From: Selaginella moellendorffii
Lineage: Eukaryota; Streptophyta; Lycopodiopsida; Selaginellales; Selaginellaceae
Assembly: GCF_000143415.4 (NCBI RefSeq)
Contig: NW_003314268.1
Location: 139,117-203,116, forward strand
Direction of reading: 5' to 3'
Length of the DNA: 64,000 nt
Shown: piece by piece, positions 1 to 11,525 of the stretch
How positions within the stretch are numbered: the stretch's first letter is position 1
How the letters are laid out: each line of letters starts with the position of its first letter
The notes under the pieces: model-generated
What the model was told of the DNA's origin: nothing
Databases searched by the model: none
Seen by the model: the letters and a program-made list of their open reading frames with translations, nothing else
Program-made: the position numbers and the translations under genes

Positions 1-630
1 ACGCTATGTTACGCCCTTTCTCAAACTCCTTTTCCTTCTTCCTCTCTTCTCATATTTTTCATAAGCCTATTGTTCTAGCATTTGTGGATTTTTTGGACAA
101 AGATTCTATACCATCAACAGTTGCTCTAATTGATGTTTAGTGTCCACAAGATAAGGAGCAGGGTTTACCTTCTCTTAATGAGGTTTATGAGGCTCACAAG
201 GTTGAGTTGTGGATCCAAAAACTTCACAACAAGTTTGAGAATCTTACATCACTTGCTGATGACTTATCATTTCGGCATTTACATTTTTAATATCACCTTG
301 AGGACAAACTTCTTTATTTTGTGGGGATAAATCTTGATGATCATTTACACTTGGTGGTGTTTTGATCTTTATCCACACTTTTCCATGTCTACCATAATTC
401 TTTTATTCTAGGTGGGCATATAAGATATTGTTGTATGACTAAGAGTTGTAGAAGTTTTTTTACTGGTTGGAGATGTGACATGATATTATTTAGTATGTAT
501 ATAGCTGTGTTTGGTGCTAAGTTCATAATACTCCCCTTCGTGCTGTGGAAGGATGGTTGGATTTCATTGCAATTTCCTACTCTCCTCACATTTTGCCCTT
601 CGGGTTGACCCAACTAGAGCATAAAAAAAT
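1..630 (+). pseudogene. Decayed coding remnant, unknown mobile-element type
   Basis: One + strand frame from about position 85 to 400 reads as protein-like sequence interrupted by a few stops, including FVDFLDKDSIPSTVALIDV and FENLTSLADDLSFRHLHF. From about 460 to 600 a second frame reads W-C-D-M and YIAVFGAKFIILPF. I do not recognise the family. The mix of readable blocks, stops and frame changes fits a decayed transposon protein rather than a working gene. It begins at or before the window edge. Confidence 0.3.
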
Positions 631-1070
631 AACCTTATATTTAGAAGCATTATTGTGAGTCTTGAGATTTAGAAACAGGAAGAAATGGCAATTGTCATCA
701 CATAGGGAGTTAGCACTCAAATCCTATCCTTATCTGTTTTGTACTTTAGCCTTCTATTATCAATGCATGTCCACATACTTAACATCCAGAGTACTCAAAC
801 AATGCCAAGCCTATCCTTGCTTATAACTTTAACAAAGGCCTTCTTAGGGATCAAAGGACTTGAGTCACTTTGGTTTTTAACTCTTTGTGTGTTTGTTTAT
901 GTCTAGCTATAGCAAAGTGTAAAATCAAAAGAAGCAAACATCCACTCCACTCTTCTTTTTCTTTTTTCATTCTTATTCTTTGTTTCTTTCTTTTTTTTGC
1001 CCTACAAACTTTTAACCAAGTGTTTCCATTTGCAACCATGGTAGGATAGGAGGTATTATAAGATTCCCAT
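630..1070. repeat. Dispersed repeat, copy 1 (second copy at 30640-31070)
   Basis: This stretch aligns by eye with 30640-31070 in the same orientation. Shared landmarks are TTTAGAAGCAT, CTCAAA-CCTATCCTTATCT, CATGTCCA-ATACT and a C/T-rich run near the right end. The copies are diverged by point changes and small indels. No coding frame is evident. It is probably part of an old transposable element whose ends I cannot define. Confidence 0.55.
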
Positions 1071-1272
1071 TGATTAGTAGCTATTTAAAATATAATATAC
1101 CTTTGAAAAAGGTATATTCCTACCTCTAAATTTGAAATTGTACATATTAAGCATCCATGCATATGTCCTTCATCTTGGTGGAACATCCACAAACGAAAGT
1201 ATCCACCATGGGACTGCAATACGAGTGGATGATTAGTTGCCTCACATGGAACAGCTAATTTATACAATAAAA

Positions 1273-1428
1273 GGATTGGTAGATTTAGTGTGAAAATGAA
1301 GGTGCTAATTCCCTTGGTTCAATAGGGGTTGTTAATCAATAGTCAATGAAGGATTGGTAGATTTAGTGTGGAAATGAAGGTGCTAATTCCCTTGGCTCAA
1401 TAGGGGTTGTTAATCAATAGCCAATAAG
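1273..1428. repeat. Tandem duplication, 78 bp unit x2
   Basis: Two adjacent units, 1273-1350 and 1351-1428, both begin GGATTGGTAGATTTAGTGTG and differ at only a few positions. It is non-coding and looks like a recent local duplication. Confidence 0.85.
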
Positions 1429-1542
1429 GACATTGACATCTTCGAAGGAGGGGTGAGTGTAGCACATATGATTATGGGATGAGATTTATATATATTGTCA
1501 CCGTGAATCCTTAGAACCTTGGGGGATAAATGGGGATAAAAT

Positions 1543-1737
1543 TATAAACAACCAAAGAGAACAATTTGAGAGACAATTCATAGGGGTTAAAATATAAAGG
1601 GAAAGGGCCCATGAACAAAAGTGCACCCCCTTTTTCAATCGGTTAAGGGTCTTGGGATACTTGGGGTTAAACATTCTTGGGCTTGAATAATACTGGGTTG
1701 GGTGACCTTCCAGGGAGTCTAAACTCAGAAACTTACA
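1543..1737 (+). mobile_element. Solo LTR of a Cassandra-type TRIM carrying a 5S rRNA-like segment
   Basis: This 195 bp block is the same length as, and similar in sequence to, the LTRs at 5553-5747 and 6049-6243, but in the opposite orientation. It is flanked on both sides by AAAAT (1538-1542 and 1738-1742), a 5 bp target duplication, so it is a solo LTR left by LTR-LTR recombination. The canonical TG start is mutated to TA. Positions 1666-1719 resemble the 3' half of plant 5S rRNA in sense orientation, including GGGTGACCT near the box C region. Cassandra elements are known for 5S-derived LTRs. Confidence 0.8.
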
Positions 1738-1744
1738 AAAATAG

Positions 1745-3690
1745 CCACTAAGGGCTCTCTTATCAAGCAATTGTTACTTTTTCAATTGGCTTAAGGAGAG
1801 AGAGATAAGATGTGGTATATTAAAAATGAAAAAGAGGTCAATAAAGAAGTCAATAAAAAGGAAAAATAAGAAGAATGGGAATATGCACAAAGAAAACAAT
1901 ATTTGGTTTGACCATTTTGTAAGAGCCCAAAGCCTAAACTGGATTTATTGAGGTTATATTTTCTTCCACACTTTCATTAATTTCTTAGAAACATATAAAC
2001 AAGAAAATAAGATTTTATACCAATCATATTAGTTTTCATTAACAAACTTTCCCAAGTGTTAGCTACAATTGAAATCAGGATTATCAAACTATGAATTTAT
2101 CAAGTTATTGCTGGAAAAAATAATTTTAACACTCAAGAAAATATAATGATACTACTTCAACTACAACAAGGACCAATCAACGATATACTTCCAATAACAA
2201 CATTTACTTAAGTTCACAATTATGCATATCGAAGCATAACAATGTGCATCCATAAAACTAAAGACTGTTAATTAAGCCATTAACATACACTAACAAAAAA
2301 TCTTAAAACTACAAGATTTGTGACAAATAAACAACCCCAACTTTATCTTCCACTACATTTAAGAATTTTACCACACTTGGAAGCTCAATCATAGCAAACA
2401 AAAATATAAATTTCAGAACAACCATTATGTTTATAAGTACAAGACCAATCTCAAATTCAAGTTTATACACAAATTTAAAGAGCTCAACTGCAAAATTTGA
2501 TTGGAGCACCAAAATTCTAATTGCAATCACTTAGATCAACATAGAATATATCAGCTCTCAAGTTTTTGATAAATCTAATGCATTAACATTAATGCAATAA
2601 CTCCAATTTGACTTATCACTAAAATTCTAGTGATTAAACTACAAAACTAATACACATCATCATCAAAATAATCCTAAAAGAAGTTTGAGAAATCATTGAA
2701 GCTTCACAACAATAAACTCAAAAAATACAAAACCATCAAGGACAATAATACAACAAAATTAAAAAAAGAAGACACAAAAATGAATTAATCACAAATATGA
2801 TATTTTTCATCTTTGAAGGCAGGATACAAAAAGATTCTTGAGGGCATTTTGATTTTGTTTATTATGGACTAAGTTGAAGATTCTTTTTTGAATCTCAAAA
2901 GGCAAATTCTTAGAAAACCACACAAGTCCACTATAAGTCCAAAAATCATTATCCACTATAAAAAATTGGTAGGAAAACAAGACAAAATAAAGGTTTACAT
3001 ATGGAGATTTATTCTCACCTTTTTTGGTTTTTCCATATCTATTTAGATCAAGAATACATTTGCTAAAGAGAAAAAATATAACAACATACAAAAAATGAAG
3101 TCAACTAAATCTAGGAAAGATTACTAACCTTTTTACTTCAAGAAATCAAGAAAATCATTAAACAAGAATTCTTTCAAGGAAACATCATACTTGTAGATGC
3201 ACCCATACACGAATTAGCTAGTGAAGAAATACAAAATGGAACTTGAGTGAAAGAACAATGAATACACCCACAAATATTCAAGGTTTTAGCTAAAATAATT
3301 TGTTAGAACCCATATGTCGATATATGGACAACTCGAAGATAGAAGAATACAAGAATCAAAGATTTTAAAAATTGTTTTAATATTAATATTGAAGATAACA
3401 AACTTCAAATATAACTACCACTTAGCTCAGATTTTTCAAATATCACCATTAACTAAAAAGCGTGGACCCTCATAATGAGGACACAAAAGATAAGATACAA
3501 CATAATTAGAGGTAGGCCACAAACACTTTTCAAAAATTTAACACAACAAAGTCTTATAAAAGAGTAGTTATAGTGTTCGATCATAAAGTTGGTGAGTAGC
3601 AACCTTGAGTAGCTACATATGAAAATTCAAATACTCTACAAGGCACTATAAAAATTTAGTAGCCAAGTAACGTAAATATGTTTAGTATGT
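1745..3690. other. AT-rich stretch, no supported gene
   Basis: This is A-rich sequence with short open frames only. Its right part may be the 5' end of the decayed gypsy element that is recognisable from about 3.7 kb, but I see no LTR boundary, primer site or protein motif that would prove it. Confidence 0.5.
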
Positions 3691-4989
3691 ATAAAGTACA
3701 AAGAAGATTTATTAACAAATGGTTGTAATGGGAAGTGCCGATGAAGATTCTAAAGTTGACATGACAATCAAAAAAATTTCTGAGAAGATCAAAAAGCTCG
3801 AGAAATAACTTTAAAATTTTTCAAAAACCAAATTCTCAAGAAACAAAAACTCATCTGACAATGAAGAAAAAGTACAATCTTGAATACAACAAAAAGAACA
3901 AAAAGCAAGACCTTACCAAAATATTCAAGAAAGTCACAATCAAGAATAAACTCATGATGTACAAAATGCAAGAATGAAGAACATGTCATAAAAAAATGTA
4001 AGTTATAAATTCTTAAATGTTAATTTTGTGAAAGAGAAGGACATACTATAAAACTATCAATATTAAAAAGTTGTAAAAGTCACACAAGTCAAGAATACAT
4101 CTTAAACTTTTCTACTAAATCAAAAATAGTACAATAATCCTCAACAAATTCAACAACAATGGCAATTAACTATTTGAATCAAGATAATTATAATTATAAC
4201 TCACGATACCAGAGAAGCTACAACTACGATTACTAAAATAACCAAAAACCACCAACTTACTAATAGATTTATAAACAACTTTATCAAGAAAATCAATAAT
4301 GAAAACTATTTCCACGATAGAACAACTATTAGCAACAATACCAAAATAATTGAAAATGGAGACCTTTTCAACAATCAAATTATTAACAATAGCCACATTA
4401 TTATGAACAACAACCTCAAGTATATCCTTGAAAATACTATCAACAATAACCTCAGATTTAGGATTTTTGACCTCAATATCAACAACAACAACATCAAGGA
4501 AATTAACCAATTCAGAACACTTAACAAAATCAAAGACCTCCACCAACAATAAGGAAAGTCGCTATAAAACCAGTTGAAAAAGAGTAATATGAAGATGAAT
4601 TAAAAACCCAAGTTTTCATATGAACTCAAAAGTAGCATGTGAATCATCAAGAAAAAGTCTTTGACAATGAAATTGAAAAACAGAAAAGTCAAGACTAAAT
4701 ACAAGAAATTTCAAGATAATGGAAAGAGGTTAAAAAGCTTGTTAACACAGTGTAGCAAGACCTTCAACAACAAGAACCTAAAATAGATGATGATCAAGAA
4801 ATCACAATTCAAAACATGAGAAAACATTAGAAATAACTATAGTTCATAAACAAAATTCTCCAATAAGGGATCACACTTACCCTTCAAGAATTTTTGCATA
4901 TTGCCCCATACTTGAAGAAACATCTACTTAAAATTTATTAAGTATCAAACAAACACAATCAGCTCAAGTAAAGAAAAAGACTAACAACA

Positions 4990-5330
4990 CTTCAATTCAC
5001 AAATTGGTCATTCAACCTAGTGATTTTGATGAAAATGTGCCATACATACCAATTCAAATAGGAAAGAATAAAATTCTTCAAGAAATCATTGATGGCAGTG
5101 TAAGTGTCAACATTATTGAATACTTAATATGCAAAATGATGGGTCTTGGACTAATTCAACTAACACCCTTTAACGTCAAAATGGCTGACAATAAAAGCGT
5201 ACAACCATTTAGAATCATTTGCAATATCCCAATTAAGATTAATAATCAAAATTTCAAAGTGATTTTCACCATACTCAAGATGGCTAAAGAACATTGTTCC
5301 TACAAAGTATTTCTTAGACAAATTTAGGCT
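4990..5330 (+). pseudogene. Retropepsin-like segment of the gypsy element
   Basis: An open frame from 5004 to 5327 encodes 107 residues with the pattern expected around a retroviral-type aspartic protease, including IIDGSVSVNII where the family has a D-(S/T/G)-G active site followed by a hydrophobic strand, and a later IPIKINNQNFKVIFTI strand. The catalytic triplet is D-G-S, so activity is doubtful. It sits between the gag remnant and the RT remnant, as expected for Ty3/gypsy. Confidence 0.6.
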
Positions 5331-5552
5331 CAAGATAGCTGATGTTGTCACATACTGGTGGAAGAACACAATTGCCTTTGAAGAGCATCAAAAAGCCTCT
5401 CAAATCTTCACAAGTACAACAAAGAAAATTCCAAAACAATTCCTACCAACTATTACTTAACACTATAATTGTAATGAAAGCCTCAACAACTATGAAGAAG
5501 CACAAAGCCCGAAGACATACCTAAAATTGAAGTCTTTTGTTGAAGTGGATCT

Positions 5553-6243
5553 TGTAAGCTCTTGAATTTGGACTTCCCGGGAGGTCACCCAGCCCAGTAC
5601 TATTCAAACCCAAGGACGCTTAACCCCAAGTATCCCAAGACCCTTAACCGATTGGAAAAGGGGGTGCACTCTTGTTCATGGGCCCTTTCCCTCTATATTT
5701 GAACCCCAACAGATCGTCTCTCGAGTCGTTCTCTTTGGTTGCTTACAATCCACCACGCTTCCCTGCAAGTTCACGCCCTTGTGAACAGAAGCTGAGAGCC
5801 GCAGCTCTCCCGAGAGCCCTGCTCTCTTGACACCCTACCCCTCGGGTCGAGCCCAGCGGGAGCAAATTGGACCAGCCAGATGTCAATCAACATGTGGTGT
5901 GATTCTCCTGGTTGGCTCTCTTGACACCCTACCCCTCGGGTCGAGCCCAGCGGGAGCAAATTGGACCAGCCAGATGTCAATCAACATGTGGTGTGATTCT
6001 CCTAGCCAACCAATAGAGTCGGACCCGAAACCTGTCTCTAATACCAAATGTAAGCTCCTGAATTTAGACTTCCCGGGAGGTCATCCAGCCCAGTACTATT
6101 CAAACCCAAGGACGCTTAACCCCAAGTATCCCAAGACCCTTAACCGATTGGAAAAGGAGGTGCACTCTTGTTCATAGGCCCTTTCCCTCTATATTTGAAC
6201 CCCAACGGATCGTCTCTCGAGTCGTTCCCTTTGGTTGCTTACA
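5553..6243 (-). mobile_element. Complete Cassandra-type TRIM retrotransposon (691 bp) with 5S-like LTRs
   Basis: Two 195 bp LTRs (5553-5747 and 6049-6243) start TGTAAGC and end GCTTACA. The whole unit is flanked by GATCT at 5548-5552 and 6244-6248, a perfect 5 bp target duplication. Read on the - strand, the first LTR is followed after two bases by TGGTATTAGAGAC (6034-6046), close to the initiator-methionine tRNA primer site used by Cassandra and many plant LTR elements. On the - strand both LTRs carry a segment matching the 3' half of plant 5S rRNA (5571-5624 and 6067-6120). The internal part is non-coding and contains a 94 bp tandem repeat. It is inserted in the older gypsy element. Confidence 0.92.
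5822..6009. repeat. 94 bp tandem repeat inside the Cassandra internal region
   Basis: Units at 5822-5915 and 5916-6009 both begin CTCTCTTGACACCCTACCCC and are nearly identical for about 88 bp, so the duplication is young. The block has GC content and vocabulary unlike the surrounding AT-rich gypsy sequence. Confidence 0.9.
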
Positions 6244-6529
6244 GATCTTAACTAAGTTATTTCAAAGCTTAACTCAATTTGCTCAATGAAACTTGAAACT
6301 TAAGAAACTCAACTCAAAGGAAAAACTCTTGACTCGAGAAGATTCGACACTCAAGACTACACCAACAAAGATCAAGGATAGCACGATCAACTAGGAATCA
6401 TACTTGAGCAACTCTAAATTAAAAAACAAAACAACCTCAAGGAAGAACCAACTCTTCAACAAGAAGGATCTCAATTCAAGCTAATTCTCAATCTTGAAGA
6501 ATCAACTGAAGAAATCAATTTAGAAACTG

Positions 6530-7310
6530 AAGATGAACTATAGAAGCTTTATATTGCTAAAGATCTAAATCACACTTTTAGAGATAGATCAATTGACATT
6601 CTAGCAAGGTACAAAGATGTTTTCGTTTGGTCTTACACAAATTTGTAAGGAATCCCTTCTGCAATCTACATGCATCAGATCAAACTTCTTCTTCAGACTA
6701 TACCACATAAACAATCAATATACTGAATAAACCCCAATATGCAACTCAAAGTTAAAGAAGAACTCGACAAACTCAAGTAGGTCGGTTTCATCTACCCAAT
6801 CTAGAATCTAGAAAGGGTATCACCACTAGTCATTGTTTATAAGAAGAGTGACAATCTTAGGATCTTTGTCAACTACAAAAGCTCAATGGTGCCGCATAAA
6901 AAGACATGTTTTTTATTCCTTTCTTTGATGAGATTCTTGATGTAGTTATAAGACACAAAATGTACTCATTCCTCAATGACTTCTTAGGATATCTATGTAT
7001 ACCATTTGGTATTTTTAATGCACCATTTATTTTCCAGAGAATTATTACTGACACTTTTAGAGAATACTTCACCGAATTTATATGAGTTTTTATGGATAAC
7101 TTCAGTATTTTTAGCAATAAAGAACACCATCTTTACTGTCTCAAGAAATTCTTCAAGATGTTGAGAAAACAACATTGCTTTGAATCCTAATAAATGCATT
7201 TTTTTCGTCAAGTCTGAGTTTTACTTGGACACATTATTTATAAAGAAGACATCCTCATCAACAAAGACAAAACTGTTTCTATCACCAATATATAACATTT
7301 AATAAACATA
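6530..7310 (+). pseudogene. Gypsy reverse transcriptase remnant
   Basis: Several + strand frames join into a recognisable Ty3/gypsy RT. The region before the palm reads RYKDVFVWSY, then KEELDKLK-VGFIYPI, then a strand ending RIFVNY. Near 6990 comes CIPFGIFNAPFIFQRII, followed near 7090 by VFMDNFSIF, which replaces the catalytic Y-x-D-D. There are multiple stops. It is continuous with RNase H and integrase remnants downstream. Confidence 0.8.
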
Positions 7311-7679
7311 ACCAAACTTTGAACTTTCCTTGGCAAAATGGGATACCACTGATGATTCATCAGAGACTATGTAAAAATCATCAAACCACTCATTGAACTC
7401 CTAAAAAAGAAATAAGTTTCCAAATGAACTCATGAATGTCAAGAAGCTTTCAACACACTCAAGAATTCACTAATAAGAGCTCCAATATTTATTCAACTAA
7501 ACTGGAGTAAAGACTTCAATATTCAAGTTGATACTTCCAACTATGCAATTGGAGCAATTCTTTAACAACAATAAGAAGATCGTAAAAATCAACTAATCTA
7601 CTATATCTTATAATTCCTCTCGAACCATTTTAACAATGGGGACTCAACTTTGTAGAACCACTTGCAACAAGTTCTAAGC

Positions 7680-8090
7680 AAAACAAGTACATCCTCATAA
7701 TTACTGACTACATGATAATGTGAGTTGAAGCTCAACTAGTGAAGATTACAATAGCAAAAATACAACAACATTCTACAAAAACATCATCACAAGGTATAGT
7801 TACCTCAAGAACTTGTTAATTATCAAGAAACACACTTCATCTATGAGACCATTAATATTCTAACTCAAAGGTTCATAATCAAGCATAAAGCTTCAACACC
7901 ATACTATCCTCAAGGAAATAATCAAGTTGAATATATAAACAAGGCCCTCAAGAATATACTCAAGAAGATCATGAAGACAAATAAAAAAGATTAGAATGAT
8001 CACATTCATAATGCCCTATGGGCATATCGAATTTCTTACAAGGTTTTAACAAATTCAACATTATTCAAGCTCATTTATAACTTAGAAACC
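7680..8090 (+). pseudogene. Gypsy integrase remnant, part 1
   Basis: Readable integrase blocks include KYILIITDY with the first catalytic aspartate near 7690, then a degraded middle, then STPYYPQGNNQVEYINKALK near 7890-7950, which carries the catalytic glutamate in the NxQ(V)E context, then ALWAYRISYK. The frame then runs into unrelated sequence at about 8090. Confidence 0.75.
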
Positions 8091-8998
8091 TTGTGTCGTA
8101 AATGTGACTTCAGGTATCGAAAGTTATCTGTCGGCTAATCCTTTCGGATATTCTTTCTTTACTGCCACGATGGCAAGAGGTCAGTATTGCTGAACCCTTT
8201 ATTAGTTCCTCTTGTGCTAGTGGAGTTAACTGGGCATTTCAAGTGTACTTAGACCGAATGAGTATAAAGACGGAATTCCTATGTGCTATTAGCTATGCAT
8301 ATTTAGCCAGTAAGGAATTCCTATCTCATTGTGTCTTGCACTAGCTAGTGATAAAAACTTTTGTGTATTGAGATTAGTCCTTCAATATTGTTAGATGATA
8401 ACTTACCGTGTTTGCCAAACACTTTTGCTATCATGCCCTTTGTGTTAGTCTCATTCCGGTCCCAAATGTATAGTAGAGATAATGGGTAGGTCAAGCATGG
8501 CCGACCAACTTAAAGTATAGTCTAGCTCTTGCTTGCGTGTCTGTCTTTGTTCTGCATTTGCCTTGGGTCTAAACCTAAGCTCTATACCATGCTAGTTGGT
8601 GGAGTACCCATATCCTCACGTTAAGCCACCAGTATGCTGAAATAACACTAAAATTAGTTTGACTTTGTTTTGCATATTGGTCCTAACATTAGGATGTTGG
8701 ATACTCTAGGACTGTTCCAAATTACTCCGTCCTCCTGTCTCTTTGCTCCTTGGGCTGTATGTTCAGAAGTTGCTCTGTGGTTCGGTTCCGTCGCTCTTTA
8801 GCTCTATACTTAGGAGTTTAGCTCCGTACCTTCGTTCAATGGACCAAGGACATGAAACTCAAGTTCCGCACCATTGTCCTTTAGACACATGACATGTGAT
8901 ATGTGGCACATAGAGGGTTTAGGTTTTGCTTCATGATTATCCTATGGTAAATCACCATAGGATAAAGGGTAAAAACCATGTGTGCTACAAATGTATCA
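8091..8998. mobile_element. About 0.9 kb insertion splitting the gypsy integrase
   Basis: The integrase reading breaks at about 8090 and resumes at about 9015, where RRLEILEKLDEE is the expected next integrase segment. The intervening sequence is less A-rich and has no coding frame. It contains an inverted repeat, CCTATGGT...ACCATAGG, at 8941-8961. The left side starts around TGTGTCGTAAATGTGAC and the right side ends around ATGTATCA, which could be TG...CA ends of a solo LTR, but I could not find a convincing target duplication. The exact borders are uncertain by a few bases. Confidence 0.5.
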
Positions 8999-9014
8999 AG
9001 GTGTAGCAACTATG

Positions 9015-9250
9015 AGATTAACCAAGAAGAATCAGTCAAAAGAAGACTAGAAATACTAGAAAAGCTTGATGAAGAATGACTACAAGCAATTTAGACACTT
9101 GAAGCCATTCAAATTAAAAGAAAAGCCAACCACAATAAAAAAAGATGACTCAAGAAAAATGAAGAATTCAATATTGGAGATCAAACTCTATGGTTTTGAG
9201 GAAATATAAAGAAAATCAACTCAAAACAAAATCAAGATAAGAAGGTCCAT
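9015..9250 (+). pseudogene. Gypsy integrase remnant, part 2 (C-terminal region)
   Basis: The + strand reads SVKRRLEILEKLDEE, then IQIKRKANHNKK, then a stretch equivalent to the F-x-x-G-D-x-V-L-x-x segment (FNIGDQTLWF) of gypsy integrases. Stops interrupt it. It is the continuation of the 7680-8090 integrase fragment across the inserted sequence. Confidence 0.65.
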
Positions 9251-10029
9251 TCCTTATCCAATAATTCAAAGTTTTAGGAATAGTAGTAATTATAACACTT
9301 GATGACAAATATCTCTAAACTGTCAACCTTAACAAGCTCAAGAAATACTGATCGATTGACATCAATTTTATCAATAATGATCTAGGAAAAAATATTACAA
9401 CTTCGAAATTCAAGAATCCAACACTAAAGAAAATCACAAGTATGACACTCAACAATTCAAGAACTTACAATACAAAATTAAGCCTTTAATAAAAAGATAA
9501 ATCAACTTAGGAAATCTCATAAAATCAAGTTCAAAAAATCAAGCTCAAGAACCAAACTCAAGAAATCAACTCAAAGAAAAACTTCAAAGATCAAACATAA
9601 GAAGACAACTCCATAAAGATTCTCAAAAATCAAGTTTGAAAACTCAACTTAAATTTTTTTTTCAAACTCTAAGTTTAACAAATCAAGAAAGATACCACTA
9701 CAATCGATAATCATCACAATCCACTAAGATTCAACAGCAAATGTGCATAAGATCAAGAGAAAACAAGCTCCAACAATAAAACAATATCAAAAAAGAGAAA
9801 CTTCAAGCTAGAGAATCAAACCCAAACCATTTAACACTTAAGTCAAATTTGGAGAAAGGGTGAAATCCATAACCTTAATGCTTTTGGCTACAGTATTGCA
9901 TACTAAGATCGAGAAAATGAAATGGGAAGCAGGCCATGCAAACTCGTGGCATCACCAAGGAGTTCATCTTCAAACCCAAAGTACTCAAAACAATCAAGGT
10001 GAGTCTCCTTTCGCCTTGCAATCCTACAT

Positions 10030-11100
10030 AGCTACATGAAGTCAGGCTTTATAAATGCTCAAAGATCATGGAGAAGCCATACAATATAATGTCACCAAGA
10101 AACTTTTCCTAGCATAGAAGAAAGACTTTGTCCACACCTACGATTACGAGTTTGTCTTGAGTGCCAAGTACTTCGAGTGGGCATTCAAATTTCCCATTAG
10201 TGGAGAGCGAATGACATCAATTCCATGCACGAAAGGGATTCCATTGAAGTGTATCAAGGTACTTGAGAATTACAACAATGGAAATTCTTTGCAAATGAGT
10301 AACATGATTGACAAAGCCAAGCTATGACTCAAGTTTTTGATCTCCATACTAGAGATGCACAAGTATATGACTTCCGTCAGCAAAGCAATCATGATTCTCT
10401 ATGACAACTTGCAGTAGAAGACATAAGTCGACATTGTGAGCTACCTCCATGACAAGCTCATCAAGGAACTCTATATCATGATGATGATGATCCAAAATGG
10501 CCTCAAATATGAAATGCTTGCACTTCCCTACATTGCAGCACTCATCTTGAAGTTCAACATTGCCATTCCACTACAAATCAAAGAGATAGCAATAGATGAT
10601 AGCAACAAAAGACCGAGCAAAGCCACAAACACGAAGACATCACAAACATGAAGAAAAATGGAATGCACTTCAAAAAGATGAGAAGATTTCATCCTCCTCT
10701 ACAATGATGATGAAGATGATGAAGCAAGTGAAGAAAAAGATGAAGAAGAAGAGTTATCACCAACACAAACTCCACTAGCAAAGAGAAAAAGAGCATCAGC
10801 TGAGAAACATTATCCACGCACAAGGCCAAGGCAACATCTACATGTAAGAGCATAAAAGCTGTCAAGGGAACAACCAACAACAAAGATCACAAAGCTCAAG
10901 GCAAGGAAATTTAAGAGAAGACTAGAACAAGACATTGAGCATGTAACCACCTTGCTAGATGATGCCAAGAATGAGATACGTTCAAGAGGTTCCAAACTTA
11001 TAGTCGTCATAACTAGAGGAGTGTAACGTGAACATGAACAGGAGTAGCCTCCAGCATCACTATTGCATGCAGCAACACCAACACAACCAGCTCTTGACAC
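10030..11100 (+). pseudogene. Decayed unknown coding sequence, probably transposon-derived
   Basis: One + strand frame reads as protein over about 200 codons with only a few stops (for example KDFVHTYDYEFVLSAKYFEW near 10120 and LPYIAALILKFNIAIPLQI near 10520). An acidic and then basic stretch follows near 10690-10830 (NDDEDDEASEEKDEEEE, then LAKRKRASAEKHYPRTRPR). I do not recognise the family. The bias towards one frame and the basic patch suggest a former nucleic-acid-binding or gag-like protein. It ends close to the LTR-like repeat at 11526. Confidence 0.4.
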
Positions 11101-11525
11101 CAACATACATGCGCCATCATCGTGAACACCACAGTCAAGAGTGTCTCAAGCAAGGAGCCTGAGCTTCCATATGGTATTTTAAGCTTAGCATTTCTCCAAT
11201 TTATGGATGAAATGCAGTGTCTCTAGCCAACACCACAAATGCTGATACCAATAGATTTTGTGAGGCTTTTTCATGACTAGTAGTGTTTTCATGCTAGATG
11301 GAGTCTAGGCTATAATCAACACCATTGTCTACCAGCCCCTCTACAGGAAGCTCACAAAGATCCAAAGCAACATTTTCCAGCTCAAGAGGAGCATTCAAGG
11401 TATGACTTTCCAAGGATTTGTATGCATAGAGTTTCAATGCATGAATGAGGAACTCTCTAAGGAAAATGCAAAGTTTCACAACAAGATCCAATAGCTCAAG
11501 GTGAAGCAACTATCCATTCTCATGG

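Larger units (their letters stand above)
3700..9850 (+). mobile_element. Decayed Ty3/gypsy retrotransposon with nested insertions
   Basis: The usual gypsy order can be read on the + strand through many stops and frameshifts. Near 4010-4075 there is a gag zinc-knuckle remnant (FCEREGHTIKLS). A retropepsin-like segment lies at about 4990-5330, reverse transcriptase at about 6530-7310, RNase H at about 7480-7640 (D-T-S-N-Y-A-I-G-A) and integrase at about 7680-9250. The RT catalytic box reads F-M-D-N instead of Y-M-D-D. It is interrupted by a Cassandra element at 5553-6243 and by about 0.9 kb of unrelated sequence inside integrase. LTRs were not identified. It is clearly non-functional. Confidence 0.8.

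Noticed and set aside
4166-4549. 127-codon open frame on the - strand
   Set aside because: It is the shadow of the gag C-terminal region of the + strand gypsy remnant; composition is Val/Asn/Ile-rich with no motif.
5553-6243. Genuine 5S rRNA genes
   Set aside because: Only the 3' half of 5S is matched, several conserved bases differ, and the segments lie within LTRs with TSD and primer site.
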